Source: a virus
Direction: 5' to 3' (one strand)
IMG/VR virus record: IMGVR_UViG_3300027747_000013
Location: 1 to 31,741 of that record
DNA length: 31,741 bases
In this document: positions 15,342 through 23,461 of the stretch, in pieces
Layout: every line of letters begins with the position of its first letter
How positions within the stretch are numbered: the first letter of the stretch is position 1
Program-made: the position numbers and the translations under genes
Notes under the pieces: generated by a model
What the model saw: only the letters and a program-made list of their open reading frames with translations
The model's database searches: none
What the model was told of the DNA's origin: nothing

Positions 15342-15960
15342 TACAAGATCCCTCTTCGCCCGCTTTCAATCGCGAGAATTTCCGCACTGACCATATCCAC
15401 TAACTGTCGTTCCTGCCGAGGCGTCAAGTCTTCGGGGTGGCAACCAAAGACCCGCCCACTCACCTCAATTTCTAAGGCAAGGAGCGGATTCGCCTTCAGT
15501 CTTTTTTTGCTTCGCCGTAAAGCTCGTTCTTCAGGTTCACCAAGAAATTGGAGCTGTACCAAGTGATCTGATCCATCACGTAAGAGATCAGGTGAGGGGC
15601 CGACGTCAGCCGCAACGCATCGACCGGGGTAAAGCCCGGTGACAGGCAAAGCCGGTGAAGCGTGAACGCCGCCTCTACGTTCTCTTGGCTTACCAGGTCC
15701 CCAAGTTCGCGGAATGGGGCCGGGAGAAGGTCATTGTTGCCCGCCTTCACCGCCGCCGCTTTTGCGTCAAGGAGTTGCTTGACAAAGCCCAATTTGTCTT
15801 TTTCGAAAGCCTTCTTTTCTGCGTAGGAGCCGAAGCCTTTGAAGGTCAGCCCCCCGCCGTTGGGCAAAGCAATTTCGAACGTTGTGGGAGCGCCAAACGC
15901 TTCAAGAAGCGAATCAACGTCTACGGCAACAGGGGTTTCAGGGCTTAGCGTTTGGCTCAT
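15341..15960 (-). CDS. Tail assembly chaperone GT fusion by -1 frameshift, 206 aa
   Basis: Ribosomes that slip back one base at the A7 run (15508-15502) leave the G frame and read RLKANPLLAL onward to a stop at 15341-15343. This adds 53 residues to the first 153 of G. In lambda-type tails G and GT bind the tape measure protein and tube subunits and promote tail assembly at a fixed ratio. Position between the tube gene and the tape measure gene, absence of a separate good start for the second frame, and the stop-start overlap with the tape measure gene all support the call. Confidence 0.8.
15496..15960 (-). CDS. Tail assembly chaperone G, 154 aa
   Basis: This is the unshifted product, ending GEAKKD at TGA 15498-15496. 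The start ATG 15960 has AGAGG upstream (AAGAGGTAACAA). The protein is helical and acidic at the N-terminus, with residues ~30-150 resembling siphovirus tail assembly chaperones (FKGFGSYAEKKAFEKDKLGF, SPGFTPVDALRL). It is expected to be absent from mature virions. It overlaps the parS-containing small frame by 23 bases. Confidence 0.8.
   Translation of the reverse strand: MSQTLSPETPVAVDVDSLLEAFGAPTTFEIALPNGGGLTFKGFGSYAEKKAFEKDKLGFVKQLLDAKAAAVKAGNNDLLPAPFRELGDLVSQENVEAAFTLHRLCLSPGFTPVDALRLTSAPHLISYVMDQITWYSSNFLVNLKNELYGEAKKD
15502..15508 (-). promoter_or_regulatory. Slippery heptamer A-AAA-AAA for -1 frameshifting
   Basis: On the minus strand the G frame reads GCA AAA AAA GAC TGA. Both tRNAs can re-pair after a one-base backward slip, giving AGA CTG AAG in the new frame. 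The site lies three codons before the G stop, as in other siphovirus G/T pairs. Confidence 0.8.
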
Positions 15961-16099
15961 TTGTTACCTCTTCCTTTTTCTCGCTCTCGGTCACATTTTG
16001 CGGCTCCTGAACTGTTTCACGTGAAACATCTCGTTTGCCGCCAAAACCGCCGTTTGCAGCGGGGTCATTCCAATCTGGTCTGATGTCGTGTCGTTCCAT
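15938..16099 (-). CDS. Small acidic protein spanning the parS sequence, 53 aa
   Basis: ATG 16099 lies three bases after the tail tube stop, and the frame ends at TGA 15940-15938 inside the G gene. The peptide is hydrophilic and disordered-looking, rich in Glu, Asn and Pro, with no fold recognised. Its codons GTT TCA CGT GAA ACA carry most of a perfect parS palindrome. Small proteins do occur at this place in some phages, but the frame may exist mainly as spacer DNA around parS. Confidence 0.45.
   Translation of the reverse strand: MERHDIRPDWNDPAANGGFGGKRDVSRETVQEPQNVTESEKKEEVTNEPNAKP
16013..16028. other. Perfect bacterial parS (ParB-binding centromere site)
   Basis: The palindrome TGTTTCACGTGAAACA is exactly the conserved bacterial chromosomal parS consensus. 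Chance occurrence of a given 16-mer in 31.6 kb is of the order of one in 100,000. The phage shows no ParA or ParB gene, so host ParB is the expected binder. The site lies between the tail tube gene and the G/GT chaperone genes. Confidence 0.9.
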
Positions 16100-16101
16100 G
16101 T

Positions 16102-16923
16102 TTAGCTCGATGCCGCCAGCGTAACGGTGCTGTAAGTTACAAAGCTGTAGTTTTCTTCCACCAATTGCCCGTCGACGACCTTGAAAGAAAACGAATCAAA
16201 GACCGCGTTTCCGCTGGCTTTGATGCCGTGAGTATCGGACGCAAGCGCGTTCTGGAAGGTGAACGACACCTCCGTCGTCGGTGCGTTCAACGCCTTTTCG
16301 AGAATCGTACTGGTGCCGGTCGGGGCTGCCGGATAAGCGCCCGCTCCTGGATCTCCTCCGTCAAAAGACATGCTGATTTGCTGAAGCGCGTACCGTTGGC
16401 CCGTTAACGTCGCCTCATTCAAGTTCATGGCGAAGGTCAGCACGACCGAATTAACCGTGATGCTGACCGTTTGATCATTGTTTGAAAAGTCGGACCCGCC
16501 CAAGAAGTCGAATAGGGTTTTGGCATCGTCCGATTCAACGTCGATATCTACCGAGATTTGATAATCCTTAGCGGTGACTTGAGGCTTCCCGTACTTCTCC
16601 CCAACGCCTGCTTGCATCACGTGCTCAAACGAACCGGAGAGCGTGAAGCTCTTGAGCACGTTGAGGTAAGACACGCCGCCGATTGTGAATGCGGTCACGT
16701 TTACGTGAGAGACGCGCTGGCTTCCGCTGACGACCGAGGCAAGATCCACCGATAGTTTGCAGTTCGCCTTAACGCCTTGGGAATTCTTTCCGAGTCGAGC
16801 AATTAGCCCCGCGTCCTGCTTTTCGTTGGTCATCGAAAAGGTGAAGTTGGTCCCGGCGGCAACGAGCGCAATACCCCCAGCCGTGAAAATGCCGATGTCC
16901 TGTCCTGAGTAGCGTGTTGCCAT
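16102..16923 (-). CDS. Major tail tube protein, 273 aa
   Basis: The position, just upstream of the chaperones and downstream of the head-tail connectors, is that of the siphovirus tail tube subunit. The sequence is beta-rich with alternating hydrophobic residues (TNFTFSMTNEKQDAG, VNVTAFTIGGVSYLNV, QTVSITVNSVVLTFAMNL), as expected for a tube fold that polymerises into hexameric rings. AGGAAA precedes ATG 16923 by about seven bases. No extra Ig-like domain is evident. Confidence 0.75.
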   Translation of the reverse strand: MATRYSGQDIGIFTAGGIALVAAGTNFTFSMTNEKQDAGLIARLGKNSQGVKANCKLSVDLASVVSGSQRVSHVNVTAFTIGGVSYLNVLKSFTLSGSFEHVMQAGVGEKYGKPQVTAKDYQISVDIDVESDDAKTLFDFLGGSDFSNNDQTVSITVNSVVLTFAMNLNEATLTGQRYALQQISMSFDGGDPGAGAYPAAPTGTSTILEKALNAPTTEVSFTFQNALASDTHGIKASGNAVFDSFSFKVVDGQLVEENYSFVTYSTVTLAASS

Positions 16924-16924
16924 T

Positions 16925-17437
16925 TTATGTTTTCCTGATTAGCTGACGATAGAGTTTTTGAGCGACGGCGAGACGTAGCTTGTGGCGTTTGCGGATAATC
17001 CCCTGCTTACCGCCACTAGAGTAGAAGCCGCGAGAGACCATCTTTCGGGTGCCGGTTGGCGAAAGAACAAAACGGGCGTATCGGATGCGAAAACCCATCT
17101 TCACCACTTGGTCTTTGCCTTGCGGTGGTGTCTCGAAATACGAACGCCGAAGGGCTCCGGTCTGCTCGTTGATGGGTAGCAGGTTGACCCGAAAACCACG
17201 CTTCCCGGCGAGACGCTTTGACGTCTGATTGCCGCGTTGAGCTAGTCCTTCCCGAGCAAACGGATGACCTGCCGCCCGAAGTTCACTCGTTTTAATTTGT
17301 CCGGCGGTGAACTCAAAGTGATCGTCTTTGCCGCCGTCGTACAGTTCTTTGTGAACCGTCTTAGCCGTGACTCCGACTTGAGCAAACCGTTTTTCCATTG
17401 CTGCACCAAAGGAAGCGATGTTCGTGTGCTGCGCCAT
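16925..17437 (-). CDS. Neck/tail completion protein, HK97 gp10-like, 170 aa
   Basis: The C-terminal half is strongly basic, with GFRIRYARFVLSPTGTRKMVSRGFYSSGG and a final helix rich in Arg and Lys. The motif of an aromatic-basic stretch followed by a Gly-rich turn is typical of HK97 gp10-type minor proteins at the head-tail junction. It lies between the terminator-like gene and the tail tube gene. The exact role is inferred. Confidence 0.55.
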   Translation of the reverse strand: MAQHTNIASFGAAMEKRFAQVGVTAKTVHKELYDGGKDDHFEFTAGQIKTSELRAAGHPFAREGLAQRGNQTSKRLAGKRGFRVNLLPINEQTGALRRSYFETPPQGKDQVVKMGFRIRYARFVLSPTGTRKMVSRGFYSSGGKQGIIRKRHKLRLAVAQKLYRQLIRKT

Positions 17438-17439
17438 GA

Positions 17440-17874
17440 CTAGGGCCTCATCGTGCCGGTAATAGCGATTTGATAGGTTGCCCGCACTTCATAGGCCCTA
17501 TCGTTCGTCCCGTCCAGCTCGTCGTACTCAATCGTCGGCACGTCCTGCAGCGTCCCGTAGCTTGGAGCCTTCAGCGTGGTCGAGCCCATGAGCGCATTAA
17601 TCAAGTCGTTTGCCCGAGCGATCTTTTCGGATCCGATCAACGTGGTTGACGAACTGGAATACGCGAATCGTCCGGTAATCCGGATCTCGTACATATAGGT
17701 TTGTTCGGTCGGCGAACCCGATAACCGCGTCATGTTTGATATCGCCAGATGGGCATACGGAAAGTTATCCGCCGCGATTTGGGGCCGGTCGATCTCAATT
17801 TGAGCCGGTGACCAAGCCGTTTTGATCGCCGCCGCAACGTCAACCAAGACCGATTCGGTAAGCGGTCTTCCCAT
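17440..17874 (-). CDS. Probable tail terminator protein, 144 aa
   Basis: ATG 17874 shares a base with the previous stop (TGATG). The protein has a mixed alpha/beta pattern with a C-terminal strand RAYEVRATYQIAITGTM and an early helix LVDVAAAIKTAW, like tail terminators (lambda U / HK97 gp11 type) that cap the tube and join it to the head. Size and position agree; sequence motifs are weak. Confidence 0.55.
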   Translation of the reverse strand: MGRPLTESVLVDVAAAIKTAWSPAQIEIDRPQIAADNFPYAHLAISNMTRLSGSPTEQTYMYEIRITGRFAYSSSSTTLIGSEKIARANDLINALMGSTTLKAPSYGTLQDVPTIEYDELDGTNDRAYEVRATYQIAITGTMRP

Positions 17875-18212
17875 CAGTTATTAATCCTTTCAATGACGAC
17901 CAAAGCGTAGTCGAGCGCCGTCGCCCCCTTGCTTCGTTTCATTGAATGCACGACAGAGTAAAGAATGCCTTCAAACGTGACCCGTGCCCCCTGAGGGAAC
18001 TTGGTCAGGTCAGACGCCGCCGCAAAAATCCGAGCCGGGTTATTTAGCTGGACGCCAAAATCTTCAAACGCTCGCCCTGGCGTCAGCTTCTGGAAGTCAC
18101 ACGCCACGTTCACCGATGATCCAATCACTGGGTTTGCAGTCAGCTTCGTGGTCCCGTCAATCGCCGCCGTCTGAGGTGCCACCGCAACCGTGTTCGGGTA
18201 CCGCCATGCCAT
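17874..18212 (-). CDS. Probable head-closure (stopper) protein, 112 aa
   Basis: It is a small beta-rich protein with ARVTFEGILYSVVHSMKRS near the C-terminus, like phage head-tail joining proteins of the stopper type. It directly follows the adaptor gene (TAA then ATG without a gap) and overlaps the terminator-like gene. The function is inferred mainly from gene order. Confidence 0.55.
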   Translation of the reverse strand: MAWRYPNTVAVAPQTAAIDGTTKLTANPVIGSSVNVACDFQKLTPGRAFEDFGVQLNNPARIFAAASDLTKFPQGARVTFEGILYSVVHSMKRSKGATALDYALVVIERINN

Positions 18213-18830
18213 TTAGCCAATCACCTTCATGTATCGCGCTACGGCCCGATCAAACACGCCGCGGAGCCGGGAAACGGTGTCATCCGCGCTGTACTTGACG
18301 CTTCGATCTCCCTGCTTTTCTTCGGCAACGGTGCCCGACTCGCCCGCTTGCTGAATCAGTAATTGCGAAGCCGCCCGCGAAAGGATTGCTTCAAACACCG
18401 CTTTGGGCATGGAGGACGCATACCCAAGCTTTCCGGTGATGAGGATCGAGCCCGGCTGAACGCTTGGAAGAGTCACGAAATCAATCGCTTCAACCGGTCG
18501 ACCAAGCTGCGCGTATTGGTACGGTCGCGCCATGTAGTCATCAAATTCGGCAAGTACCGTCCCCGTGCCAGACCCGGAGTAATCGGTGCGCACTTCTGTG
18601 ATCGCCCAACAATCCGCGATCACGAGCCGAATGTTCTTCCCTGTCGGCATGGGAAGCGTGTACCGGATCGCCGTCGTGCTCGAATCGCCCTCAAACTTTT
18701 GGCGGCCCGTCTTCTCTTCGAATTCCTGGGTGGCCGACGTCAAAAGCGCCGATAGGTCAGCCGAACCCGACGCAGTTACCCCGATCGTCGTCAGGAAGTT
18801 GGTTAGATCAGTGGTGGTCGGTGCAGCCAT
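18213..18830 (-). CDS. Head-tail adaptor protein, 205 aa
   Basis: The N-terminal helix (LTNFLTTIGVTASGSADLSA LLTSATQEFEEKTGR) and the C-terminal helices with VFEAILSRAASQLLIQQA match the helical adaptor proteins (HK97 gp6 / SPP1 gp15 type) that bind beneath the portal. It is the first connector gene after the capsid and decoration genes. The ATG lacks a clear Shine-Dalgarno and lies ten bases after a stem-loop, which could affect its translation. Confidence 0.65.
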   Translation of the reverse strand: MAAPTTTDLTNFLTTIGVTASGSADLSALLTSATQEFEEKTGRQKFEGDSSTTAIRYTLPMPTGKNIRLVIADCWAITEVRTDYSGSGTGTVLAEFDDYMARPYQYAQLGRPVEAIDFVTLPSVQPGSILITGKLGYASSMPKAVFEAILSRAASQLLIQQAGESGTVAEEKQGDRSVKYSADDTVSRLRGVFDRAVARYMKVIG

Positions 18831-18839
18831 AAATTAGAA

Positions 18840-18863
18840 AGGCCACTCGGTTAGGAGTGGCCT
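18840..18863 (-). terminator. Stem-loop between capsid and connector genes
   Basis: AGGCCACTC pairs perfectly with GAGTGGCCT over a six-base loop. On the transcribed strand it is followed by TTTCTAATTT. It resembles a partial intrinsic terminator or RNA-processing site that would lower expression of the connector genes relative to the capsid. Confidence 0.6.
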
Positions 18864-18887
18864 GATAGTCGTCAGCCTGGTTAGGGC

Positions 18888-19355
18888 TTACGCAACGGAG
18901 ACCGGAGCAGCGATAAACTGCCCGGCGGTCGTCAACTGAGTGTACGGCTTCGCTCGTGGTTGACCCATGATCGCAAGCAGAGCGTTTATGACCGTGTTAG
19001 CTACTCCCCGGTCGATCGCCACGCGGTAGTACCGCTTGGTTGGGTTGGTGGTGCCGATTCCGAGCATCTTGTTCGCCGTGTTTGCCGAAGCATCGGTGAA
19101 CGACTGCGTTGCGTTGGTCACGTCGGCCCACGTTGAATTGTCGTCCGAAGACTGCAATTTCCACGTGAAGGTACCCGTATCAACGTTTGTCCCGAAGACC
19201 GCGAGGAAGGTCAAGCTAACCGGCCCGATGCCCTGAAGGTCAACGGCAACGCTGTTGACGTCGGTCGTGCCCGCTGCAAGCGTGTAGGTGGTCGTAGCGC
19301 CGTCGTTGGGAGCGACGTGCTGAATGGCCGAATCGAGGAGGAAGGTTGTCAACAT
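18888..19355 (-). CDS. Probable capsid decoration or head-associated protein, 155 aa
   Basis: It lies directly after the capsid gene with AGGTGA before its ATG 19355. The protein is beta-rich (VDTGTFTWKLQSSDDNSTWADV, RYYRVAIDRG), like small beta-sandwich virion proteins. Its position fits a decoration protein binding the capsid surface. Identity is inferred from position and composition. Confidence 0.55.
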   Translation of the reverse strand: MLTTFLLDSAIQHVAPNDGATTTYTLAAGTTDVNSVAVDLQGIGPVSLTFLAVFGTNVDTGTFTWKLQSSDDNSTWADVTNATQSFTDASANTANKMLGIGTTNPTKRYYRVAIDRGVANTVINALLAIMGQPRAKPYTQLTTAGQFIAAPVSVA

Positions 19356-19357
19356 GG

Positions 19358-20632
19358 TTAGCTCACCTTGACCCGTGCGAACGCGCCTTCTTGAGCCGGT
19401 GCGCCATCGGTTTCGAAGTTGTATACAAAGCCAAGTTCGTTGGAGTTGGCGTAAGTCTCGTTAAGGGGAATGATCTCGTTGAGAAGGTTGTCTACGATGA
19501 TGTAACCCAACTTGAGGTTGGCAAGAGTCATCGGGTACGTGCCCGTGGTGATGTTGCCGCTGACGCCGGGGTCAGGCATGAACTCAGAGATGGCCGTGGG
19601 AACACCCAAGATCGTCGAAGGCATTCCGCCGACGAGCGTTTGCGCGTTGTACATACCGACACCTGCCGGGGACCAAATGTACTGGTTGTTGGAGTCCTTG
19701 ACCTTTCGGATTCGGGCTTCCATGTTACGGTGAAGGAACCACGTTAGGTCTCCACGGTAACCAGCTTCGATGAGAGCATAAGCGTTGACGATATCGTCAA
19801 AACCGACCGTATTTGCAGTGCCCGAGGACACGTCTCGCGATGTGGAAACGCCCGACGTAGAAGCGACGTTGAACCCAAGCGGCTGACCCACACCGGTTCC
19901 GCTAATGAATGCCTTTTCTTCTGTGTAGGCTCGTGACCTTGTGATCTTGCGCATGAACTCCGCTTCAGCGTTGGCCGCGTTGCGAATGAGCTTGCGAGAA
20001 AGCTTGATGAGTTTAGACCCACGATGCGGCTGTAGTTCGCGTCGTCCGATGGTCGATTCCGTCGAAACCGAAACCGCCGCCGTCTCTGCGACCCACGAGA
20101 AATCATTCAGGTCGGACGAGGTGACAAATCCGAGAGAGTCAGCACCGAGAACCGAATAGACTTCCGACATCGACCGGATGTAGGTCATCTTGGCAACGTT
20201 GGTGATGATTCGCTCGGCCATCTGAAGAGGCGTCACGAAGTACCCCGCGCCAGAAAGGTCAGTCTCACTGAAAGCGTGAAGTTTCGCGTCTTCCTGCCAT
20301 GCCTGGCGATAGGTTTCGCTTCGGTGGCCGCTTTTCAGCACTTCAAGGAACTGGTGGTCGATGTTCTTGCCTTTTTGCTTGGCGCTCGCATCAGCACGCG
20401 CCCCAGACGCGACACCGGAGCCCGGCGCTGGCTGAGATAGCAAGATCGTGGCCTGCTCGCTTTGCTTAACGAGATCAATTTGATCGTTAAGTTTGTCGAA
20501 GTCAGCAACCGCCTGAGTCCAAGCGGTCCTATCCGATTCGGTCATGTCGTTGGGGGTCCCGTTGGATTTCTCCATAAAGCCCCGGATGTCGTGCGCAAGT
20601 TTAATGCGCTTTTCCATTAGCTCTTTCAACAT
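19358..20632 (-). CDS. HK97-fold major capsid protein, 424 aa
   Basis: Residues 1-110 are a charged helical delta (scaffolding) domain, probably removed by the protease. The rest matches the HK97 family: GAGYFVTPLQMAERIITNVA, the E-loop region, AFISGTGVGQPLGFN (residues ~240-255), RGDLTWFLHRNMEARIRKVKD, and the late AEFMPDPG-like strand and NELGFVYNFETDG region. ATG 20632 has AGAGGA upstream. It follows the protease gene as in all HK97-type modules. No obvious Lys/Asn cross-link motif was established. Confidence 0.88.
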   Translation of the reverse strand: MLKELMEKRIKLAHDIRGFMEKSNGTPNDMTESDRTAWTQAVADFDKLNDQIDLVKQSEQATILLSQPAPGSGVASGARADASAKQKGKNIDHQFLEVLKSGHRSETYRQAWQEDAKLHAFSETDLSGAGYFVTPLQMAERIITNVAKMTYIRSMSEVYSVLGADSLGFVTSSDLNDFSWVAETAAVSVSTESTIGRRELQPHRGSKLIKLSRKLIRNAANAEAEFMRKITRSRAYTEEKAFISGTGVGQPLGFNVASTSGVSTSRDVSSGTANTVGFDDIVNAYALIEAGYRGDLTWFLHRNMEARIRKVKDSNNQYIWSPAGVGMYNAQTLVGGMPSTILGVPTAISEFMPDPGVSGNITTGTYPMTLANLKLGYIIVDNLLNEIIPLNETYANSNELGFVYNFETDGAPAQEGAFARVKVS

Positions 20633-20633
20633 T

Positions 20634-21479
20634 TTATTTATCCTCTTGCAAAAGGAACAACGAATGCGACCGAAGGCGCAATAGTTCGATGCTCGCTGAT
20701 TTGTCCTCTTCCAATTCGGGTGGACTCACCGACATTTCAAGCACGGAGCCCGAGACTGCGTGTATTTGCCGGATGATCAATTGCCGATCTTCGGAAAGCC
20801 GTCGTCCGTTTTGTTCGCGGAGTTTGGCGACGTCGAGTGCTCGTTGAATCCCAGCAAGCGAGAATTCAAGATGCGTTTCGAGATCCAGACCATGCGCTGA
20901 ATCCCCGTTAAGACTTTGGACCTGTCGAGCTTTGGCAAGATGGTTCGCCCCAACCAGCACAATCGACCACTCATAAAGCTCGGTGACGCTGCGAATGAGG
21001 TTGCACGAGTATTTCCACGCTTTGATGGATTTGGCGTCGTACTGCGTGAGGTCACCACCCTCGTCTTCGATGGCTTTGAGAAGTTCCGCGCCCGAATTGA
21101 AGTATTGAATTGTTCCGTAGTCCGGGGTGAAGCCGATGGACACGCTGACCGACTTACCCGCGCCCATTCGCTCCATAGCGATCGTGCGAGCTTCTTGACC
21201 GGCTTCGGTCGCGTGGAACTGGGCAACGCTCACCAGCTCGTTTCCTTGGATCTTCGCCGAGATCGGCATACCGATGGGGAGATCATCCCAGTCGTGACCA
21301 ACCAGAATCGCGCCATCGTTCACGAACCCTTTGAGCGCCGCCGAAGTAAATGCACCAGGCGCAAAGACGCACCCGATACGGAGCATGGTCCCCGTGGTCG
21401 AAGCTGTGACTTCGATCTGGTTATCCTTGATCGCACCAAGCGCGTGGAAAATGGCGGTCTTCTTTTCGTTCATGTTCAT
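20634..21479 (-). CDS. Prohead maturation protease (HK97 family), 281 aa
   Basis: The serine protease motifs are His62 in LVGHDWDDLPIGMP and a Ser in KSVSVSIGF (Ser112 or Ser114), with a final acidic contact in YEWSIVLVGANHLAKA. It cleaves the capsid delta domain inside the procapsid. The C-terminal ~100 residues are helical and may act in scaffolding. The start overlaps the portal stop; a second ATG two codons in is possible. Confidence 0.85.
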   Translation of the reverse strand: MNMNEKKTAIFHALGAIKDNQIEVTASTTGTMLRIGCVFAPGAFTSAALKGFVNDGAILVGHDWDDLPIGMPISAKIQGNELVSVAQFHATEAGQEARTIAMERMGAGKSVSVSIGFTPDYGTIQYFNSGAELLKAIEDEGGDLTQYDAKSIKAWKYSCNLIRSVTELYEWSIVLVGANHLAKARQVQSLNGDSAHGLDLETHLEFSLAGIQRALDVAKLREQNGRRLSEDRQLIIRQIHAVSGSVLEMSVSPPELEEDKSASIELLRLRSHSLFLLQEDK

Positions 21480-23461
21480 TCAACTGGTCCAAACGGGCTT
21501 AGTCCGTCCGACACCCGAACCCATCGGCATTTGCAATTCCCAAGGCAAACCGTGTTCCCTTCCCGAGGGTGAGTAAACGCGGTCGAATCATCAAAAGGAG
21601 AAAGCGACGCGATGTAAAGGCAGTCCGGACAATGTTCGGCAACGCCCAACTGCCAGTCATACTTTTCATCCGGCGTTCCGGCGGCAATAAAGCCCGCTGA
21701 CGCGCTCGAAGAGGTCTTTAGGCTGTAGAGCCCTGCCCGCTGCCGAAGTGCCCCTTCGATGTCAAGGGACCCGTCATCGCCGTTGTACCGCCCGTCTTCA
21801 ATGTCCTGAAGGAAGCCAAGCAGGAATTCCTGCTCTACGTCGGTCGTGGTCTTGGTAAAGTTCGCAACTTGGTCAGTCGTTGGCGTCGCTCCGCCCGTTT
21901 GGAGCCCGAGCGTGTACTGAACTTTGTGGGTGTCGTAGATCGCTTGAGTCAGCTCGCTTTTGAGCCCTTCGATATCGAGCTTCCCCGCTTTGTAGTCGTC
22001 AAAAGCGTTCATCATCGCCCGGTCCATCTTATTAATGTTCCGGTTATGCGTTGACTGTGCCAGCTTGTCTCGCGTGACCTTGTGGGTGACGATGCCCGGC
22101 GTTCGTCCGGCATTCTCTAGCCGTTTCCGGTTGGCTTCGCCCATGCGGATAGCCCAATCCGAAAGCCCTTGTTTCTTTGCCGTGTCCGCTGGTGCGCCGA
22201 TGCCCGACGCCCGCGCCTGAAGGTCAAAGTAGGTCACACCCTTATCAGTGCTTTCCGGGGTCTCGCCCATCACCTCTTTAGCCCGGTAGCGGTCGATGAT
22301 GCCCGCTAGGAAGTTTGCTCGGTTGTTCTCGTCTCGTGCGTTGGTTTCGTCGGCAAGCCATGATACGGCCGAAGTGTCCCACGCATACCGGAACATGGCC
22401 GGGTCCATTCCGAACTCGGGAAGGATCTGTTGAGACCACTGCGCCGCCATATCCCGCGCCATCGGAAGCACCGTGAGGTTACCAAGCGCGTCAAGTGCTT
22501 CAGCAAGGTTCGCGTAGGTCTTGGACGAAGAGGGCAACCCGAACGCCATCGGATCGCCACCGAGCGCCGCGCAAATTCGGTCGGTTGGAATCGAGCGAAT
22601 CGCTCCAAGGTCAAGGTCTTTCGGGCTGAACGTTAGCGGATTGATTTTTGACGGAAACGGCAAGTAAACCGCTTGGCCGCGAGCGTCCAAAATTGTCTCA
22701 TTGATCAGGTCACGCATATCCCGCATTTGTTGCGGAGTCGGAGCCGTGCCGCCTGGTGGAACCGTTTCCGGCGTCATCACGTGCGCGCCAGTCGCCCCAT
22801 TCCGAAGAAGGGTATCGAGCCAACCCGACGCCTGATTATCCGCGCTGACTTCCCGAAGCTGACCGTAAAGCGGCGAGAAGCCGCAACGAACGTCAAGCGG
22901 ATCAATCCCGTTGCGGGTCATCAAGACGTCTTCGTAGTTCAGATCAACCGGACCCGCGCCATAGGCCACGTAACGATAGTGGGTGATTAGCTTCAGCCCA
23001 TCGGGATTGTCACGGTCGCTTAGGATCTGCGTCCAGTTGTGAGGCATGTACCAAAAGCCGATGAGCCGCCCCGCGTTGTCCCGTCGCTTAAAGAGAAACG
23101 AATGCCCGCGAGTGTCCAACGAAAGGATAAGGCCAGCAATCAGGGCATTCCCGTTGTAATAGTCGTTCGGGTGATTGAAAACGTTGACCGCTTGAGCGAC
23201 CTGCGGACCTTGAGCACGATTCCACTGATTCTTGGCCGGGTTCCACTTTTGGACGATTAGCTCCAAGTCCTGAAGCATCGTCGCTTTTCGCTGAATGCAC
23301 GTCGCGACAATCGAATTGTTCCACGGATCGCCAACCTCTTCGGCGTAGTTGATTCGCGAATTGCGAAGCCACGGCGTAGCACGGTACATTGACGGGCCAC
23401 GGTTCGGGCCTTGCGGACGGAATGCCTGCAACCACTTGGTAGCCGTTTTTAGTAGGTTCAT
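21476..23461 (-). CDS. Portal protein with MuF-like C-terminal extension, 661 aa
   Basis: ATG 23461 overlaps the terminase stop (ATGA) and has AAAGG about eight bases upstream; the frame is open to 23527. Residues ~20-400 form an HK97-type portal (WNNSIVATCIQRKATMLQDL, YNGNALIAGLILSLDTRGHS, the AALGGDPMAFGLPSS motif near 300). Residues ~420-661 look like a head-morphogenesis MuF-type module: a helical part (NRNINKMDRAMMNAFDDYKA) and a terminal CPDC...CLGNCKC metal-binding motif. It forms the dodecameric DNA channel, with the added domain perhaps going into the capsid. Confidence 0.8.
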   Translation of the reverse strand: MNLLKTATKWLQAFRPQGPNRGPSMYRATPWLRNSRINYAEEVGDPWNNSIVATCIQRKATMLQDLELIVQKWNPAKNQWNRAQGPQVAQAVNVFNHPNDYYNGNALIAGLILSLDTRGHSFLFKRRDNAGRLIGFWYMPHNWTQILSDRDNPDGLKLITHYRYVAYGAGPVDLNYEDVLMTRNGIDPLDVRCGFSPLYGQLREVSADNQASGWLDTLLRNGATGAHVMTPETVPPGGTAPTPQQMRDMRDLINETILDARGQAVYLPFPSKINPLTFSPKDLDLGAIRSIPTDRICAALGGDPMAFGLPSSSKTYANLAEALDALGNLTVLPMARDMAAQWSQQILPEFGMDPAMFRYAWDTSAVSWLADETNARDENNRANFLAGIIDRYRAKEVMGETPESTDKGVTYFDLQARASGIGAPADTAKKQGLSDWAIRMGEANRKRLENAGRTPGIVTHKVTRDKLAQSTHNRNINKMDRAMMNAFDDYKAGKLDIEGLKSELTQAIYDTHKVQYTLGLQTGGATPTTDQVANFTKTTTDVEQEFLLGFLQDIEDGRYNGDDGSLDIEGALRQRAGLYSLKTSSSASAGFIAAGTPDEKYDWQLGVAEHCPDCLYIASLSPFDDSTAFTHPREGNTVCLGNCKCRWVRVSDGLSPFGPVE

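Noticed and set aside
15341-15649. Independent 102-aa protein from the second chaperone frame
   Set aside because: The upstream half of that frame overlaps G and has no convincing start signal. The A7 slippery site explains it as the T part of a GT fusion.
19151-19170. Second parS-like site around CACGTGAA
   Set aside because: Only the central core matches; the outer bases on both sides deviate, so it is not a credible ParB site.
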